This document shows, one piece after another, positions 18,739 to 27,449 of a stretch of DNA of 64,000 nucleotides (positions are counted from its first letter, which is position 1; the number at the start of each line of letters is the position of its first letter). The stretch covers positions 186,001 to 250,000 of the forward strand of contig NZ_BMTS01000006.1 in assembly GCF_014649795.1 (NCBI RefSeq). Direction: 5' to 3'. A program made the translations under genes and the position numbers. The notes under the pieces were generated by a model that had not been told where the DNA came from, searched no databases, and saw only the letters and a list, made by a program, of their open reading frames with translations. This stretch comes from Streptomyces melanogenes. Its GTDB lineage: Bacteria > Actinomycetota > Actinomycetes > Streptomycetales > Streptomycetaceae.

Positions 18739-19899
18739 GTGACGGAAGACCACAAGCCCGTGGCCGCGATCGGCCGCCCGCCGGAGAACCGCCAGGAGGC
18801 GCTGCGCAAGCTGCTGTGGATCGGCATCTGGCTGGCGTTCCTCGGCGCCCCCGTGTCCGACCTCCTCAAGCGCGAGCACACGGCGTGGGCGACCGCGCTC
18901 GGCTGGCTCGCCCTGGTGGCGTTCGTCGCGGTCTACCTGGCCCTGGTCTTCCGGCACACCGCCCGCCCCTTCGCCCGCGCCACGGTCGCCTCGATGCTGG
19001 TCTTCCTCACCGGCATCGCGGTGGTCACCTCGCTGACCCTGGCCGCGCCCTGGCTGGTGCTCTTCGTGTACGTGTCGGTCGGCTGCGGGGCGGTGCTGCC
19101 GCTGCCGCTCGCGCGCTGGGCGATCCCGGGCGCGACGGCCGCGATGGCCCTGATCGGCCTGACCACCAAGGGCGACTGGGGCGACTTCGTGCCGGGCCTG
19201 GCGATCCCGGCCCTGCTCGGCGGCTTCGCCATGACGGGCGTGCGGCATCTGGTCCGTACGACCGTGGAACTGCGCCAGGCCCGCGCGACCGTGGCCCAGC
19301 TGGCGGCCAACGAGGAGCGCCTGCGGCTCGCCCGCGACCTGCACGACCTGCTCGGCCACTCGCTCTCCCTGATCACGCTCAAGAGCGAGCTGGCGGGCCG
19401 GATGCTCCCCGACCGCCCCGACCAGGCGGCCCAGCAGGTCGCCGACATCGAACAGGTCAGCCGCCAGGCCCTGGTGGACGTACGGGAAGCGGTCACCGGC
19501 TACCGCCGCGCGACCCTCCCCGGGGAACTGGCGGGCGCGCGCACCGCGTTGACGGCGGCGGGGGTGGCGGCGGACCTGCCGGTGACGGCCGAACTCCCGC
19601 CCGGCCTGCCCCCGGGCGCGGGGGAGGCCCTGGCCTGGGTGGTCCGCGAGGCGGTCACCAACGTGGTCCGCCACAGCGGCGCCCGCAAGTGCGTGATCAC
19701 CCTCGGGGTGTTCCAGACCCTGGACGGCCGCTTCCTGGAACTGAAGATCGCGGACGACGGCCGCGGCGCGTCCGCCGCAACCCCGGGCAACGGCCTGACG
19801 GGCTTGGCGGAACGCCTGTCGGAGGTGAACGGCAAGCTGGAACCGTCGGCGCAGAAGGGCAGGGGCTTCACGCTGACGGCGAGGGTTCCGCTTCTGTAG
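18739..19899 (+). CDS. Sensor histidine kinase (HisKA_3, DesK/NarX-like)
   Basis: 386 residues from GTG at 18739 (VTEDHKPVAAIG). This start is chosen because GAAGG at 18724-18728 is 10 nt away; GTG at 18730, overlapping the permease stop, is the alternative. Several transmembrane helices occupy about residues 30-170. The HisKA_3 dimerisation box LRLARDLHDLLGHSLSL carries the phospho-accepting His at about 202. An HATPase_c domain with WVVREAVTNVVRHS and DDGRG completes it. There is no large external sensor domain, so it probably senses within the membrane, as DesK-like kinases do. Its cognate regulator is 250 bp downstream, beyond a repeat cluster. Confidence 0.9.
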   Translation: MTEDHKPVAAIGRPPENRQEALRKLLWIGIWLAFLGAPVSDLLKREHTAWATALGWLALVAFVAVYLALVFRHTARPFARATVASMLVFLTGIAVVTSLTLAAPWLVLFVYVSVGCGAVLPLPLARWAIPGATAAMALIGLTTKGDWGDFVPGLAIPALLGGFAMTGVRHLVRTTVELRQARATVAQLAANEERLRLARDLHDLLGHSLSLITLKSELAGRMLPDRPDQAAQQVADIEQVSRQALVDVREAVTGYRRATLPGELAGARTALTAAGVAADLPVTAELPPGLPPGAGEALAWVVREAVTNVVRHSGARKCVITLGVFQTLDGRFLELKIADDGRGASAATPGNGLTGLAERLSEVNGKLEPSAQKGRGFTLTARVPLL

Positions 19900-19908
19900 C
19901 CCGGTGTT

Positions 19909-20108
19909 CGCCCGCGGGCCGGTGGCGGCTGGCCGCGCAGTTCCCCGCGCCCCTTAAATGCCGCTGCGCGGCAATCCCCTGGGCGGCCCGGAGGGGCGCT
20001 TCTAGGGGCGCGGGGAACTGCGCGAGCAACCCACCACTCACCCGCAGACAAAGACCGGGCCAAAAAGGGGCGCGGGGAACTGCGCGACCAGCCACCCACA
20101 ACCCGCAG
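19909..20108. repeat. Cluster of three copies of the dispersed GCAGTTCCCCGCGCCCC repeat
   Basis: One copy is in forward orientation (19936-19955) and two are in reverse (about 20005-20025 and 20067-20090). The segments between them include CCGCTGCGCGG and GGCCCGGAGGGGC. The cluster separates the histidine kinase gene from its response regulator gene in the same orientation. The arms can fold into alternative strong hairpins. Confidence 0.8.
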
Positions 20109-20137
20109 CCAAACGACGGCGCAGCCAGACCCGCACC

Positions 20138-20143
20138 TAGAAT
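20138..20143 (+). promoter_or_regulatory. -10 box (TAGAAT) for leaderless response regulator mRNA
   Basis: TAGAAT is followed by 6 nt and the ATG at 20150. There is no Shine-Dalgarno sequence. It would give the regulator its own transcript despite its position behind the kinase. Confidence 0.55.
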
Positions 20144-20149
20144 CCCCGC

Positions 20150-20755
20150 ATGATCCGCCTACTCCTGGCCGAAGACCAATCCATGGTCCGCGAAGCCCTC
20201 GCCGCCCTGCTCGGCCTGGAGCCGGACTTCGAGGTGGTCGCCCAGGTGGCCAGGGGCGACGAGGTGCTGGGCGCGGCCCGCGCCCACACCCCCGACGTGG
20301 CGCTGCTCGACATCGAGATGCCCGGCATGACCGGCATCGAGGCCGCCGCGGCCCTGCACCGCGAGCTGCCGGAGCTGAAGGTCGTGATCCTCACGACCTT
20401 CGGCCGCCCCGGCTACCTCCGCAGCGCCATGGAGTCCGGCGCCGACGCCTTCCTCGTGAAGGACGCCCCCGCCGCCCAACTCGCCGCCGCCGTGCGCAAG
20501 GTGCTCGCCGGGGAGCGCGTGATCGACCCGACGCTGGCCGCCGCCGCGCTCGCGGAGGGCGCGAACCCGCTGACCGACCGCGAGCGGGACGTCCTGCGCG
20601 CGGCGGCGAACGGCGCCACCAACGCGGAGCTCGCCCGCACCCTCTCCCTCTCCCAGGGCACGGTCCGCAACTACCTCTCCATGGCCATCCAGAAGCTCGC
20701 GGCCCGCAACAGGGCGGAGGCGGTGGGGATCGCCCGGGAAAAGGGCTGGTTGTAG
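20150..20755 (+). CDS. NarL/FixJ family response regulator (DesR-like)
   Basis: 201 residues. The receiver domain has the acidic pocket AEDQ and phospho-acceptor Asp54 (LLDIEMPG), the switch Thr in ILTTFGRPGYL and the conserved Lys in FLVKDAP. The C-terminal LuxR/GerE helix-turn-helix runs from LTDRERDVLRAAANG to GTVRNYLSMAIQKL. It is the expected partner of the upstream DesK-like kinase, and its probable target is the palindromic site before the ABC exporter. Separation from the kinase by a repeat cluster and its own -10 box suggest independent expression. Confidence 0.92.
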   Translation: MIRLLLAEDQSMVREALAALLGLEPDFEVVAQVARGDEVLGAARAHTPDVALLDIEMPGMTGIEAAAALHRELPELKVVILTTFGRPGYLRSAMESGADAFLVKDAPAAQLAAAVRKVLAGERVIDPTLAAAALAEGANPLTDRERDVLRAAANGATNAELARTLSLSQGTVRNYLSMAIQKLAARNRAEAVGIAREKGWL

Positions 20756-20807
20756 GACTCCCAGGGGGCTCCTACGGGATTCCCGCAGGACTCCTACGCG
20801 CCCGGCG

Positions 20808-21647
20808 TCAGTTCAGCATCGCCCGCGCCGCCCGCGCCCGCCCCCGGATCGTCTCCGCCGTACGGGGTTCCACCGGTTCCAGCACGTCCGCGTACAGGTC
20901 GAGTTCCGCCGCCCCCGCGAGGAAGTCGCCGCGCTGGACCAGGAGTTGGGCCCGGTCGTAGCGCAGCCGGGCCGGGTGGGTGGGCAGCAGCAGGGAGAGG
21001 TCGAGCGCCCACAGGGCGACCGCGCTCTGCTCCGGGCGGGCCGCCGCCCAGGCGCGGATGTTGTTGAGGATGCGCAGCACGATCGCCAGCGGATCGGCCG
21101 GGGTGAGCATCGAAGGGTCGAGCGGGGCGCCGGTGGCCCCGGCCACAAGCAGCTCCGCGTCCGCACCCGTCAACGGCCTGCCCCCGTCGAACGGATCCGC
21201 GAGCACCCGCTCCTCCGGGCGCCCGAAGCCCACCACGAAGTGGCCGGGCAGGGCCACCCCGTACACCGGCGCCCCGGCCCGGCGGGCCACCTCCATCCAG
21301 ACCACCGACAGCAGGATCGGCAGGCCCCGGCGGCGGCGCAGGACCTCCGGCAGGAGCGAGGACTCCAGCCGCTGGTACTCGGCCGGGGCGCCCCGGAACT
21401 CACAGCGGTGACCGAGGAGTTCGGCCAGCGCCAGCGCCCAGGCGCGGGCCCCGTCGACGCCGTACGGCAGCTGGCCCGCGAGCCGGTCCAGCTCCATCTG
21501 GGCGTCGTCCAGACCCCGCTGCCCGAGCTCCGGATCGGCCACCGCGCCGATCAGCAGGCACAGCGTCGCGAGGTCCGGCCGCTCGGCCCGGGCCTCCTCG
21601 GTGAACTGCCGCCGCCAGTCCTCGGCGCCGGGGCTTTCGGGGTCCAT
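20808..21647 (-). CDS. SirB1-type transglutaminase-like protein
   Basis: 279 residues from the ATG at 21647 (MDPESPGAEDW), with GAGG just upstream; the longer frame to 21770 has a Thr/Pro-rich non-conserved head and would overlap the acetyltransferase gene. The sequence matches the SirB1_N transglutaminase-like fold followed by a TPR-like C-terminus. Recognisable stretches are RRGLPILLSVVWMEVARRAG, YGVALPGHFVVGFG and the C-terminal LRYDRAQLLVQRGDF. The catalytic Cys of true transglutaminases is replaced by Ser/Val in this region, so activity is doubtful. The biological role is unknown. Confidence 0.8.
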   Translation of the reverse strand: MDPESPGAEDWRRQFTEEARAERPDLATLCLLIGAVADPELGQRGLDDAQMELDRLAGQLPYGVDGARAWALALAELLGHRCEFRGAPAEYQRLESSLLPEVLRRRRGLPILLSVVWMEVARRAGAPVYGVALPGHFVVGFGRPEERVLADPFDGGRPLTGADAELLVAGATGAPLDPSMLTPADPLAIVLRILNNIRAWAAARPEQSAVALWALDLSLLLPTHPARLRYDRAQLLVQRGDFLAGAAELDLYADVLEPVEPRTAETIRGRARAARAMLN

Positions 21648-21693
21648 AACCGCCTCGTACCCGTTCGTGGAGATCGGAAAGTCCGGTACGGGC

Positions 21694-22692
21694 TCACCCG
21701 TGCCGGAAGTGGTGGTAGGTGTGGTGGGTGGCGAAGCCCTGGGCGTCGTAGAGGGCCCGGGCTCCTTCATTGTCCGCCTCCACCTGGAGCCACGCCGCCG
21801 ACGCCCCCTCCGAGAGGGCCTGGCGGGCCAGCGCGGTCATCACGGCCGTCGCGAGCCCCTCGCGCCGCCGCGCCGGGTCCACCTCGACCGCCATGAACCC
21901 CGCCCAGCGGCCGTCGACCACGCACCGGCCGATCGCGGCGGGCGCCCCGCCCTCCTCGCCGGGCACCGTCGCGAACCACGTCGAAGGCCCGCTCTCCAGT
22001 ACCTTCAGCACATGGGGTCCGGGCGTGCCGGTGCGCTGGTAGCGGGCGAGCCAGGCGGAACCGACGGAACGGGACAGCTCGACCTGCGAGACGTCCGCGT
22101 CGAGGTCCCCGATCGGGGCAAGTGCGGCGATCCGCAGTTGGGCGCTTACCTCGCGAATCCACCCAAACTTTTCAAGATCGACACAGAGGCTCTCCTGCGT
22201 CCCCTCGGCGCCGGTGGACGTTTGTACGTACGTGGGAAGGCCGCGCGTCGCGTACCAGGCGCGCGCGTACGCCAGCGCGTCCGCGAGCGGCATCCCCGGG
22301 TCGCCGAGCGGCAGCACCGAATTGGCCCGGCGGGTGAATCCGACGGCCGCCCGCAGCGTCCATCCGCCCAGCGCCTCGCTCTCCACGGGCTGCCAGGCAC
22401 GTGCGCTGACCAGCGCCAACTCCCGGAAGGTGGCGGCCGGGCCGCGGCGCCGGGCGGGCTCGGCCGGGATGACCTTGCCCGCGACCATCTCGCGCTCGGG
22501 GACGAGGACCGTCTCCCCGTTCCTGCGCACGATCGACAGCACTCCGGCATCCCACGATGTGAGAACGCCGACCGTGTCGGTGAACTTCTCGCCCCGCTCC
22601 CCGGTCAGCGCCAGGTGCCTGACTGATACGCGTTTGCCCTGATCTTGTGGCGTGATTCTGACGACCAACCGTCCGCCGGTGGTGAACTCCAC
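21694..22692 (-). CDS. GNAT family N-acetyltransferase (cg3035/Rv0428c-like)
   Basis: 332 residues from GTG at 22692. The N-terminal 80 residues (RLVVRITPQDQGKRVSVRHL) resemble a small beta-barrel. The C-terminal half is a GNAT domain with acetyl-CoA loop RRREGLATAVM and the end motif ADNEGARALYDAQGFATHHTY. The overall two-part layout fits the actinobacterial cg3035/Rv0428c family. The acceptor substrate is not known. The gene diverges from the ferredoxin gene and its stop lies 46 bp before the SirB1-like start, so the two - strand genes may be co-transcribed. Confidence 0.82.
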   Translation of the reverse strand: MEFTTGGRLVVRITPQDQGKRVSVRHLALTGERGEKFTDTVGVLTSWDAGVLSIVRRNGETVLVPEREMVAGKVIPAEPARRRGPAATFRELALVSARAWQPVESEALGGWTLRAAVGFTRRANSVLPLGDPGMPLADALAYARAWYATRGLPTYVQTSTGAEGTQESLCVDLEKFGWIREVSAQLRIAALAPIGDLDADVSQVELSRSVGSAWLARYQRTGTPGPHVLKVLESGPSTWFATVPGEEGGAPAAIGRCVVDGRWAGFMAVEVDPARRREGLATAVMTALARQALSEGASAAWLQVEADNEGARALYDAQGFATHHTYHHFRHG

Positions 22693-22833
22693 AGCTCTCT
22701 TCGCCCCTCCTGTTCGGATCGCGCCCCGGAACGGAGATACTAGGTGTGGGCATCGACGACGCCGCGCTCCCGCGCGCCACGTGGACGGAGCCGCAGACCG
22801 GCCCGCCGCGCCCTATCGAGGAGGAACGACAGC

Positions 22834-23169
22834 GTGACCTACGTCATTGCGGAGCCTTGTGTCGACCTTAAGGACAAGGCATGCATCGAAGAGTGCCCGG
22901 TCGACTGCATCTATGAGGGCAAGCGGTCCCTCTACATCCACCCGGACGAATGTGTCGACTGTGGCGCCTGTGAGCCGGTCTGCCCGGTCGAGGCCATCTT
23001 CTACGAGGACGACACCCCGGAGGAGTGGAAGGACTACTACAAGGCGAACGTCGAGTTCTTCGACGAGCTCGGTTCGCCCGGTGGCGCCTCCAAGCTCGGC
23101 CTGATCGAGCGCGACCACCCCTTCATCACCGCGCTCCCGGCCGACATCAACGCCGACAGCGAGCACTGA
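22834..23169 (+). CDS. fdxA: 7Fe ferredoxin FdxA/FdxC
   Basis: 111 residues from GTG at 22834 with a strong GAGGAGGAAC ribosome site. Two cluster-binding segments are visible: the N-terminal CVDLKDKACIEECPVDC and the classical 4Fe-4S motif CVDCGACEPVCP. The spacing in the first is that of a 3Fe-4S plus 4Fe-4S ferredoxin. It is a soluble electron carrier. In M. tuberculosis fdxC is likewise directly followed by a DapC-like aminotransferase, so the neighbourhood is conserved. The C-terminal 40 residues form the usual acidic extension. Confidence 0.92.
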   Translation: MTYVIAEPCVDLKDKACIEECPVDCIYEGKRSLYIHPDECVDCGACEPVCPVEAIFYEDDTPEEWKDYYKANVEFFDELGSPGGASKLGLIERDHPFITALPADINADSEH

Positions 23170-23272
23170 CACCGACACCCCGTGTCCCCCCGGTCCCGTA
23201 CGGCGCCCACCGCCCTACGGGACCGAGGCGTTTCGTCCGTGCGACGCCGAGCGCGGGACCGAGCACGAGAAA

Positions 23273-24406
23273 GTGAGCACCTCCGTGGGCGCAGTCTCCG
23301 CACGCCTGCCCGTCTTCCCCTGGGACAAGCTGGAGCCGTACAAGGCGACGGCCTCGGCCCACCCGGACGGGATCGTGGACCTGTCCGTGGGCACCCCGGT
23401 CGACCCGGTCCCGGCGCTGATCCAGAAAGCGCTGGTCGAGGCCGCGGACTCGCCGGGCTATCCGACGGTGTGGGGGACCACGGAGCTGCGCGACGCGCTC
23501 ACCGGATGGGTCGGGCGCCGGCTCGGGGCGGTCGGCGTCGGCCACCGCAACGTGCTGCCGGTGGTCGGGTCCAAGGAGCTGGTGGCCTGGCTGCCGACCC
23601 AGCTGGGCCTCGGCGCGGGCGACAAGGTCGCCTACCCCCGGCTCGCGTACCCGACGTACGAGGTGGGCGCCCGGCTCTGCGGCGCCGAGCCCGTCGTCTA
23701 CGACGACCCCACGGAGCTCGACCCGGCCGGTCTCAAGCTCCTCTGGCTGAACTCGCCGTCCAACCCGACCGGCCGCGTCCTCGCCAAGGACGAGCTGGTC
23801 CGGATCGTCGCCTGGGCGCGCGAGCACGGCGTCCTCGTCTTCTCCGACGAGTGCTACCTGGAGCTGGGCTGGGAGGCCGAGCCGGTCTCGGTGCTGCACC
23901 CGGACGTCTGCGGCGGTACGTACGAGGGCATCGTGGCCGTCCACTCGCTCTCCAAGCGGTCCAACCTCGCGGGCTATCGCGCGGCCTTCCTGGCGGGCGA
24001 CGAGGCCGTGCTGGGCGAGCTGCTGCAGATCCGCAAGCACGGCGGGATGATGACGGCCGCGCCCGTCCAGGCGGCGACGGTGGCGGCGCTCGGCGACGAC
24101 GCGCACGTCCAGGAGCAGCGGGCGCGGTACGCGGCCCGCCGCACCGCCCTGCGCGACGCGTTGGTCAAGCACGGCTTCCGGATCGAGCACAGCGAGGCCA
24201 GCCTCTACCTGTGGGCGACCCGCGACGAGGGCTGCTGGGAGACCGTCGACTACCTGGCCGGTCTCGGCATCCTGGTGGCGCCCGGCGACTTCTACGGCGA
24301 GGCGGGCGAGCGGTTCGTGCGGGTGGCCTTCACGGCGACGGACGAGCGCGTCGAGGCGGCCGTCAAGCGGCTGGGCCAGCCGTTCGCCCGGACGGGAAGC
24401 GCATAG
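23273..24406 (+). CDS. dapC: Succinyldiaminopimelate aminotransferase DapC
   Basis: 377 residues from GTG at 23273. Class I/II fold-type I aminotransferase: substrate-binding VSVGTP-like segment (DLSVGTPVDPVP), the Asn-Pro turn LNSPSNPTG, the Asp/Tyr pair SDECYLELGW and the PLP-binding Lys in HSLSKRSNLAG. The C-terminal Arg lies in RFVRVAF. DapC performs the transamination of the succinylase lysine/diaminopimelate pathway. The next enzyme, DapE, is encoded 1.9 kb downstream. A hairpin follows the stop. Confidence 0.9.
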   Translation: MSTSVGAVSARLPVFPWDKLEPYKATASAHPDGIVDLSVGTPVDPVPALIQKALVEAADSPGYPTVWGTTELRDALTGWVGRRLGAVGVGHRNVLPVVGSKELVAWLPTQLGLGAGDKVAYPRLAYPTYEVGARLCGAEPVVYDDPTELDPAGLKLLWLNSPSNPTGRVLAKDELVRIVAWAREHGVLVFSDECYLELGWEAEPVSVLHPDVCGGTYEGIVAVHSLSKRSNLAGYRAAFLAGDEAVLGELLQIRKHGGMMTAAPVQAATVAALGDDAHVQEQRARYAARRTALRDALVKHGFRIEHSEASLYLWATRDEGCWETVDYLAGLGILVAPGDFYGEAGERFVRVAFTATDERVEAAVKRLGQPFARTGSA

Positions 24407-24420
24407 GGGAACGGATACGG

Positions 24421-24456
24421 GAAGGGGCCCCGGGGACAGGATCCCGAGGCCCCTTC
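24421..24456 (+). terminator. Hairpin terminator after dapC
   Basis: GAAGGGGCC pairs with GGCCCCTTC, and CGGG with CCCG inside, giving a stem of about 13 bp with one mismatch. It lies 15 bp after the dapC stop and between convergent genes. Confidence 0.65.
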
Positions 24457-24491
24457 GGCCGTGTGCCGCGCGGGGGGCGCGGCCGCGCGGC

Positions 24492-24944
24492 TCAGCCGCC
24501 GACGGGCAGGCCCTTGAGCGGCAGCTGGTCGGTGGAGGGCAGCCCGCTGGTGGGCAGCTGGCCGCCGACCGGCAGGCCGTCCAGGCTGGCCGACTTGGCG
24601 GTGGAGCCGAGGAGGTCGCCCGCGTTGCCCGCGGCGTCGCCCGCCGTCTTCTGGGCCGCCGGGGTCGCCGTCCTGCCCGCCTTGCCGACGGCCTTGCCCG
24701 CGGCCGGGACCGCCTGCTTGACCGCCTTGCTGCCGGCGTCGCCCGCCAGGCCGGTGGCCTTCTGCGTGGCGCCGTCGACGGTGTTGCCGAGGTTCGCGCC
24801 GTCGAGTGCGGTCAGACCGCCCAGGTTCGGGGTCTCGGGAAGGGCCGCGGCGCTCGCCGCGCCGGCCGCACCGACCACAGGAACGGCACCCGCCGCGATG
24901 AGCAGAGCGGCACGGGCGATCCGACGGGTCAGGGGGAGGGACAT
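24492..24944 (-). CDS. Secreted Ala/Gly-rich protein of unknown function
   Basis: 150 residues from the ATG at 24944 with GGAG about 7 nt upstream. A Sec signal peptide (MSLPLTRRIARAALLIAAGA) has a likely cleavage site after ASA near residue 32. The mature part is low-complexity, with lysines spaced through AGKAVGKAGRTATPAA and repeated GLP motifs near the end (DGLPVGGQLPTSGLP). Similar proteins occur in Streptomyces without known function; some carry a misleading ATP-binding label, for which I see no nucleotide-binding motif. Confidence 0.75.
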   Translation of the reverse strand: MSLPLTRRIARAALLIAAGAVPVVGAAGAASAAALPETPNLGGLTALDGANLGNTVDGATQKATGLAGDAGSKAVKQAVPAAGKAVGKAGRTATPAAQKTAGDAAGNAGDLLGSTAKSASLDGLPVGGQLPTSGLPSTDQLPLKGLPVGG

Positions 24945-25038
24945 GATGCTCCTTGAGACGGGAGGAACGGCGTTCGGACGCTGTGACAACTCCTCGGGGT
25001 GCGGCGGAGGTTGCGGAGACCCCAGGTAAAGAGTTCGC

Positions 25039-25124
25039 AATGCGTCGCATTATCGGGTTCGGATAAAAACGGGCAAAAGAGCCGCCACGACAATACGTTG
25101 AACGCCCCCGGATCCCTTTGTTCC
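25039..25124 (-). promoter_or_regulatory. ECF-type promoter and palindrome upstream of the secreted protein gene
   Basis: On the - strand GGAAC (25124-25120) is followed after 15 nt by CGTT (25104-25101), the pattern of SigE-type ECF promoters. About 50 nt downstream lies a perfect 13-bp dyad AATGCG-A-CGCATT (25039-25051). The rest of the gap (24945-25233) holds no convincing gene. Confidence 0.4.
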
Positions 25125-25233
25125 CAAGGGAATTGACGATTCTTCCGACGGGTGCGGGGGTGGGTGTACGAAACGGTGTACGCGAAAGCCATCTGTGCCC
25201 CGCACGGGTGGCCTCCCGAACGGGTGTCGCGCG

Positions 25234-26196
25234 CTATCCGGCGAGCTGGATCCGCACCTGGCCGAACGCGCCGGAAGCCTCCGCGCCGCCCGCCTCGCCG
25301 CCCGTGTTCCGGCCGGTGGCGGAGGCGGCGGCCTCGGTGTCGTCCGTGTGCCAGCCCTTGCGGGAGCCGTCCACGCGCCAGGTGCGCCCGGCGTACGAGA
25401 CCTGCTCGACGCGGAGCGCGGCGGCGTGCGCGACCGCCCAGTGGGCCAGCTCCCAGCCGCGCTGCTCGGCGCCGCCCTCGGCGTTCGCACCGGCCCGCGC
25501 CGGCGTGCGCACCGGGACCGTGACCTCCTGCCCCTCGCCCCGGTCCGGGGCCACCCCCGCGCCGAACGCCCGAGCCAGCTCGGCGCGCACCTTCGCCGGG
25601 TCACCCGGGTGGGCGTCCTTGGAGATCGTGCAGGTCAGCGCGGCGGGGGTGCGGCCGGTGAGGGCGGCGGTGAGCAGCGCCGCGTCCGGCTCGTGCTTGG
25701 CGTAGGCCTGAGGGAAGCCGCTGCGCTGGACCCGCTGCGCGGCGACGGTGAGCGGCAGCCGGGAGTAGCCGGGCACCTCGGCCAGACGCTGGTAGAACTT
25801 CCCGGCCGAGTAGACCGGGTCCATGATCTGCTGCACGGTGCCCCAGCCCTGCGAGGGCCGCTGCTGGAAGAGGCCGACCGAGTCGCGGTCGCCGTGCGTG
25901 ATGTTGCGCAGGCCCGACTCCTGGAGCGCGGTGGCCAGCGCGATCGTCACCGCCCGCTCGGGCATCCCGCGAGAGGTGCCGACCGCGGAGATGGTCGCCG
26001 CGTTCTCGGCCTGCTCGGGGCTGAGCCGGTAGGTGTCGCCCCCGGACCCCACCGTGCATCTCGGCGCCCCCGGCCCCCCGCTCACGTACTGCACCACCAG
26101 GTATCCGGCGACGGCGAGCAGCACGACGGCCGCGGCCACGAAACGGAAGAGGCGGCCGCGCCTTACGGGTCGGTTGGGGGTGACGGGCTGGGACAC
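25234..26196 (-). CDS. Membrane-anchored lysozyme-fold-like protein
   Basis: 320 residues from GTG at 26196 (VSQPVTPNRPVRRG). A short basic cytoplasmic head is followed by one transmembrane helix (about 17-38). The external domain contains ERAVTIALATALQESGLRNI and SVGLFQQRPSQGWG, the arrangement of soluble lytic-transglycosylase domains (Glu followed by a GLFQ motif). The C-terminal part is Ala/Gly-rich. Similar Streptomyces proteins are often labelled heavy-metal transporter, which the sequence does not support. Peptidoglycan cleavage is a reasonable inference, unproven. Confidence 0.75.
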   Translation of the reverse strand: MSQPVTPNRPVRRGRLFRFVAAAVVLLAVAGYLVVQYVSGGPGAPRCTVGSGGDTYRLSPEQAENAATISAVGTSRGMPERAVTIALATALQESGLRNITHGDRDSVGLFQQRPSQGWGTVQQIMDPVYSAGKFYQRLAEVPGYSRLPLTVAAQRVQRSGFPQAYAKHEPDAALLTAALTGRTPAALTCTISKDAHPGDPAKVRAELARAFGAGVAPDRGEGQEVTVPVRTPARAGANAEGGAEQRGWELAHWAVAHAAALRVEQVSYAGRTWRVDGSRKGWHTDDTEAAASATGRNTGGEAGGAEASGAFGQVRIQLAG

Positions 26197-26279
26197 GGGG
26201 ACCACCGTACTGGAGGGCAGGACGGCTGCCCCCGGCCCTGCCCTCGTGGACACCCCGGCCCAGCTCGGGACGGCCGCGC

Positions 26280-26285
26280 TAGGGT
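26280..26285 (+). promoter_or_regulatory. -10 box (TAGGGT) for leaderless dapE
   Basis: TAGGGT is followed by 7 nt and the dapE ATG; no ribosome site is visible. Confidence 0.45.
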
Positions 26286-26292
26286 CGGGTCC

Positions 26293-27372
26293 ATGGCAGA
26301 CAGCGCACTCGACCTGACCCTGGACGGCCCCGCGCTCACCGCGTGGCTCGTCGACTTCCCGTCCGAGAGCGGAACGGAGAAGCCGCTCGCGGACGCGATC
26401 GAGGCGGCCCTGCGCACGCTGCCGCACCTGACCGTGGACCGCCACGGCAACAACGTCGTGGCCCGCACCCACCTGGGCCGGGCCGAGCGGGTCGTCCTCG
26501 CCGGGCACATCGACACCGTCCCGATCGCCGACAACGTGCCCTCCCGGCTCGACGAGAAGGGCGTCCTGTGGGGCTGCGGCACCTCGGACATGAAGTCCGG
26601 CGTGGCCGTCCAGCTGCGCATCGCCGCGACCGTCCCCGAGCCCAACCGCGACCTGACCTTCGTCTTCTACGACAACGAAGAGGTCGCCGCACACCTCAAC
26701 GGTCTCGGCCATGTGGCAGACGCACACCCTGACTGGATCGAGGGCGACTTCGCGGTCCTCCTGGAGCCGTCCGACGCCCAGGTCGAGGGCGGCTGCCAGG
26801 GCACGCTGCGGGTCATCCTGCACACGGCGGGGGAGCGCGCCCACTCCGCGCGCAGCTGGATGGGCTCCAACGCCGTCCACGCGGCCGCCCCGATCCTGGC
26901 CAGGCTCGCCGCGTACGAGCCGCGCCGGCCGGTGATCGACGGGCTTGAGTACCACGAGGGCCTGAACGCGGTACGGATCGAGGGCGGCGTCGCCAACAAC
27001 GTCATCCCCGACGCCTGCGCGGTCACCGTCAACTACCGCTACGCCCCGGACCGCACCGCCGAGGAGGCGCTCGCCCACGTCCGCGAGGTCTTCGCGGACT
27101 GCGAGATCGCCGGGTTCACCGTCGACGACCACTCGGGCGCGGCCCTGCCGGGGCTCTCGCACCCGGCCGCCGCGGCCTTCATGGCGGCGGTCGGCGGCAC
27201 CCCGCAGCCCAAGTTCGGCTGGACCGACGTGTCCCGCTTCGGCGCGCTCGGCGTGCCCGCCGTCAACTACGGTCCCGGCGACGCCCTCTACGCGCACAAG
27301 CGGGACGAGCACGTGGTCGTGGACCGGATCACCCACTGCGAACGGCGACTTCACGCCTGGCTGACTGCCTGA
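26293..27372 (+). CDS. dapE: Succinyl-diaminopimelate desuccinylase DapE
   Basis: 359 residues. M20 family metallopeptidase: zinc ligand His and catalytic Asp in LAGHIDTVP, bridging Asp in GCGTSDMKSG, catalytic base pair in YDNEEVA, and the C-terminal His in YAHKRDEHV. The dimerisation domain lies in the middle (GERAHSARSW). It releases L,L-diaminopimelate for lysine and peptidoglycan synthesis and follows the DapC step encoded upstream. The gene is read divergently from the lysozyme-like gene across 96 bp. Confidence 0.92.
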   Translation: MADSALDLTLDGPALTAWLVDFPSESGTEKPLADAIEAALRTLPHLTVDRHGNNVVARTHLGRAERVVLAGHIDTVPIADNVPSRLDEKGVLWGCGTSDMKSGVAVQLRIAATVPEPNRDLTFVFYDNEEVAAHLNGLGHVADAHPDWIEGDFAVLLEPSDAQVEGGCQGTLRVILHTAGERAHSARSWMGSNAVHAAAPILARLAAYEPRRPVIDGLEYHEGLNAVRIEGGVANNVIPDACAVTVNYRYAPDRTAEEALAHVREVFADCEIAGFTVDDHSGAALPGLSHPAAAAFMAAVGGTPQPKFGWTDVSRFGALGVPAVNYGPGDALYAHKRDEHVVVDRITHCERRLHAWLTA

Positions 27373-27449
27373 ATTTCGTCATTCGTAACGTAAGTCGTCC
27401 TACCCTGGCCGGACGCGTCATATGACTCAGTCAGCGGAGGGAGCACGCA

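Noticed and set aside
24492..24944. ATP-binding annotation for the secreted protein
   Set aside because: There is no Walker motif; the protein has a Sec signal and low-complexity sequence.
25234..26196. Heavy-metal transporter annotation for the lysozyme-like protein
   Set aside because: A single transmembrane helix, no metal-binding Cys/His motif, and lytic-transglycosylase-like motifs instead.
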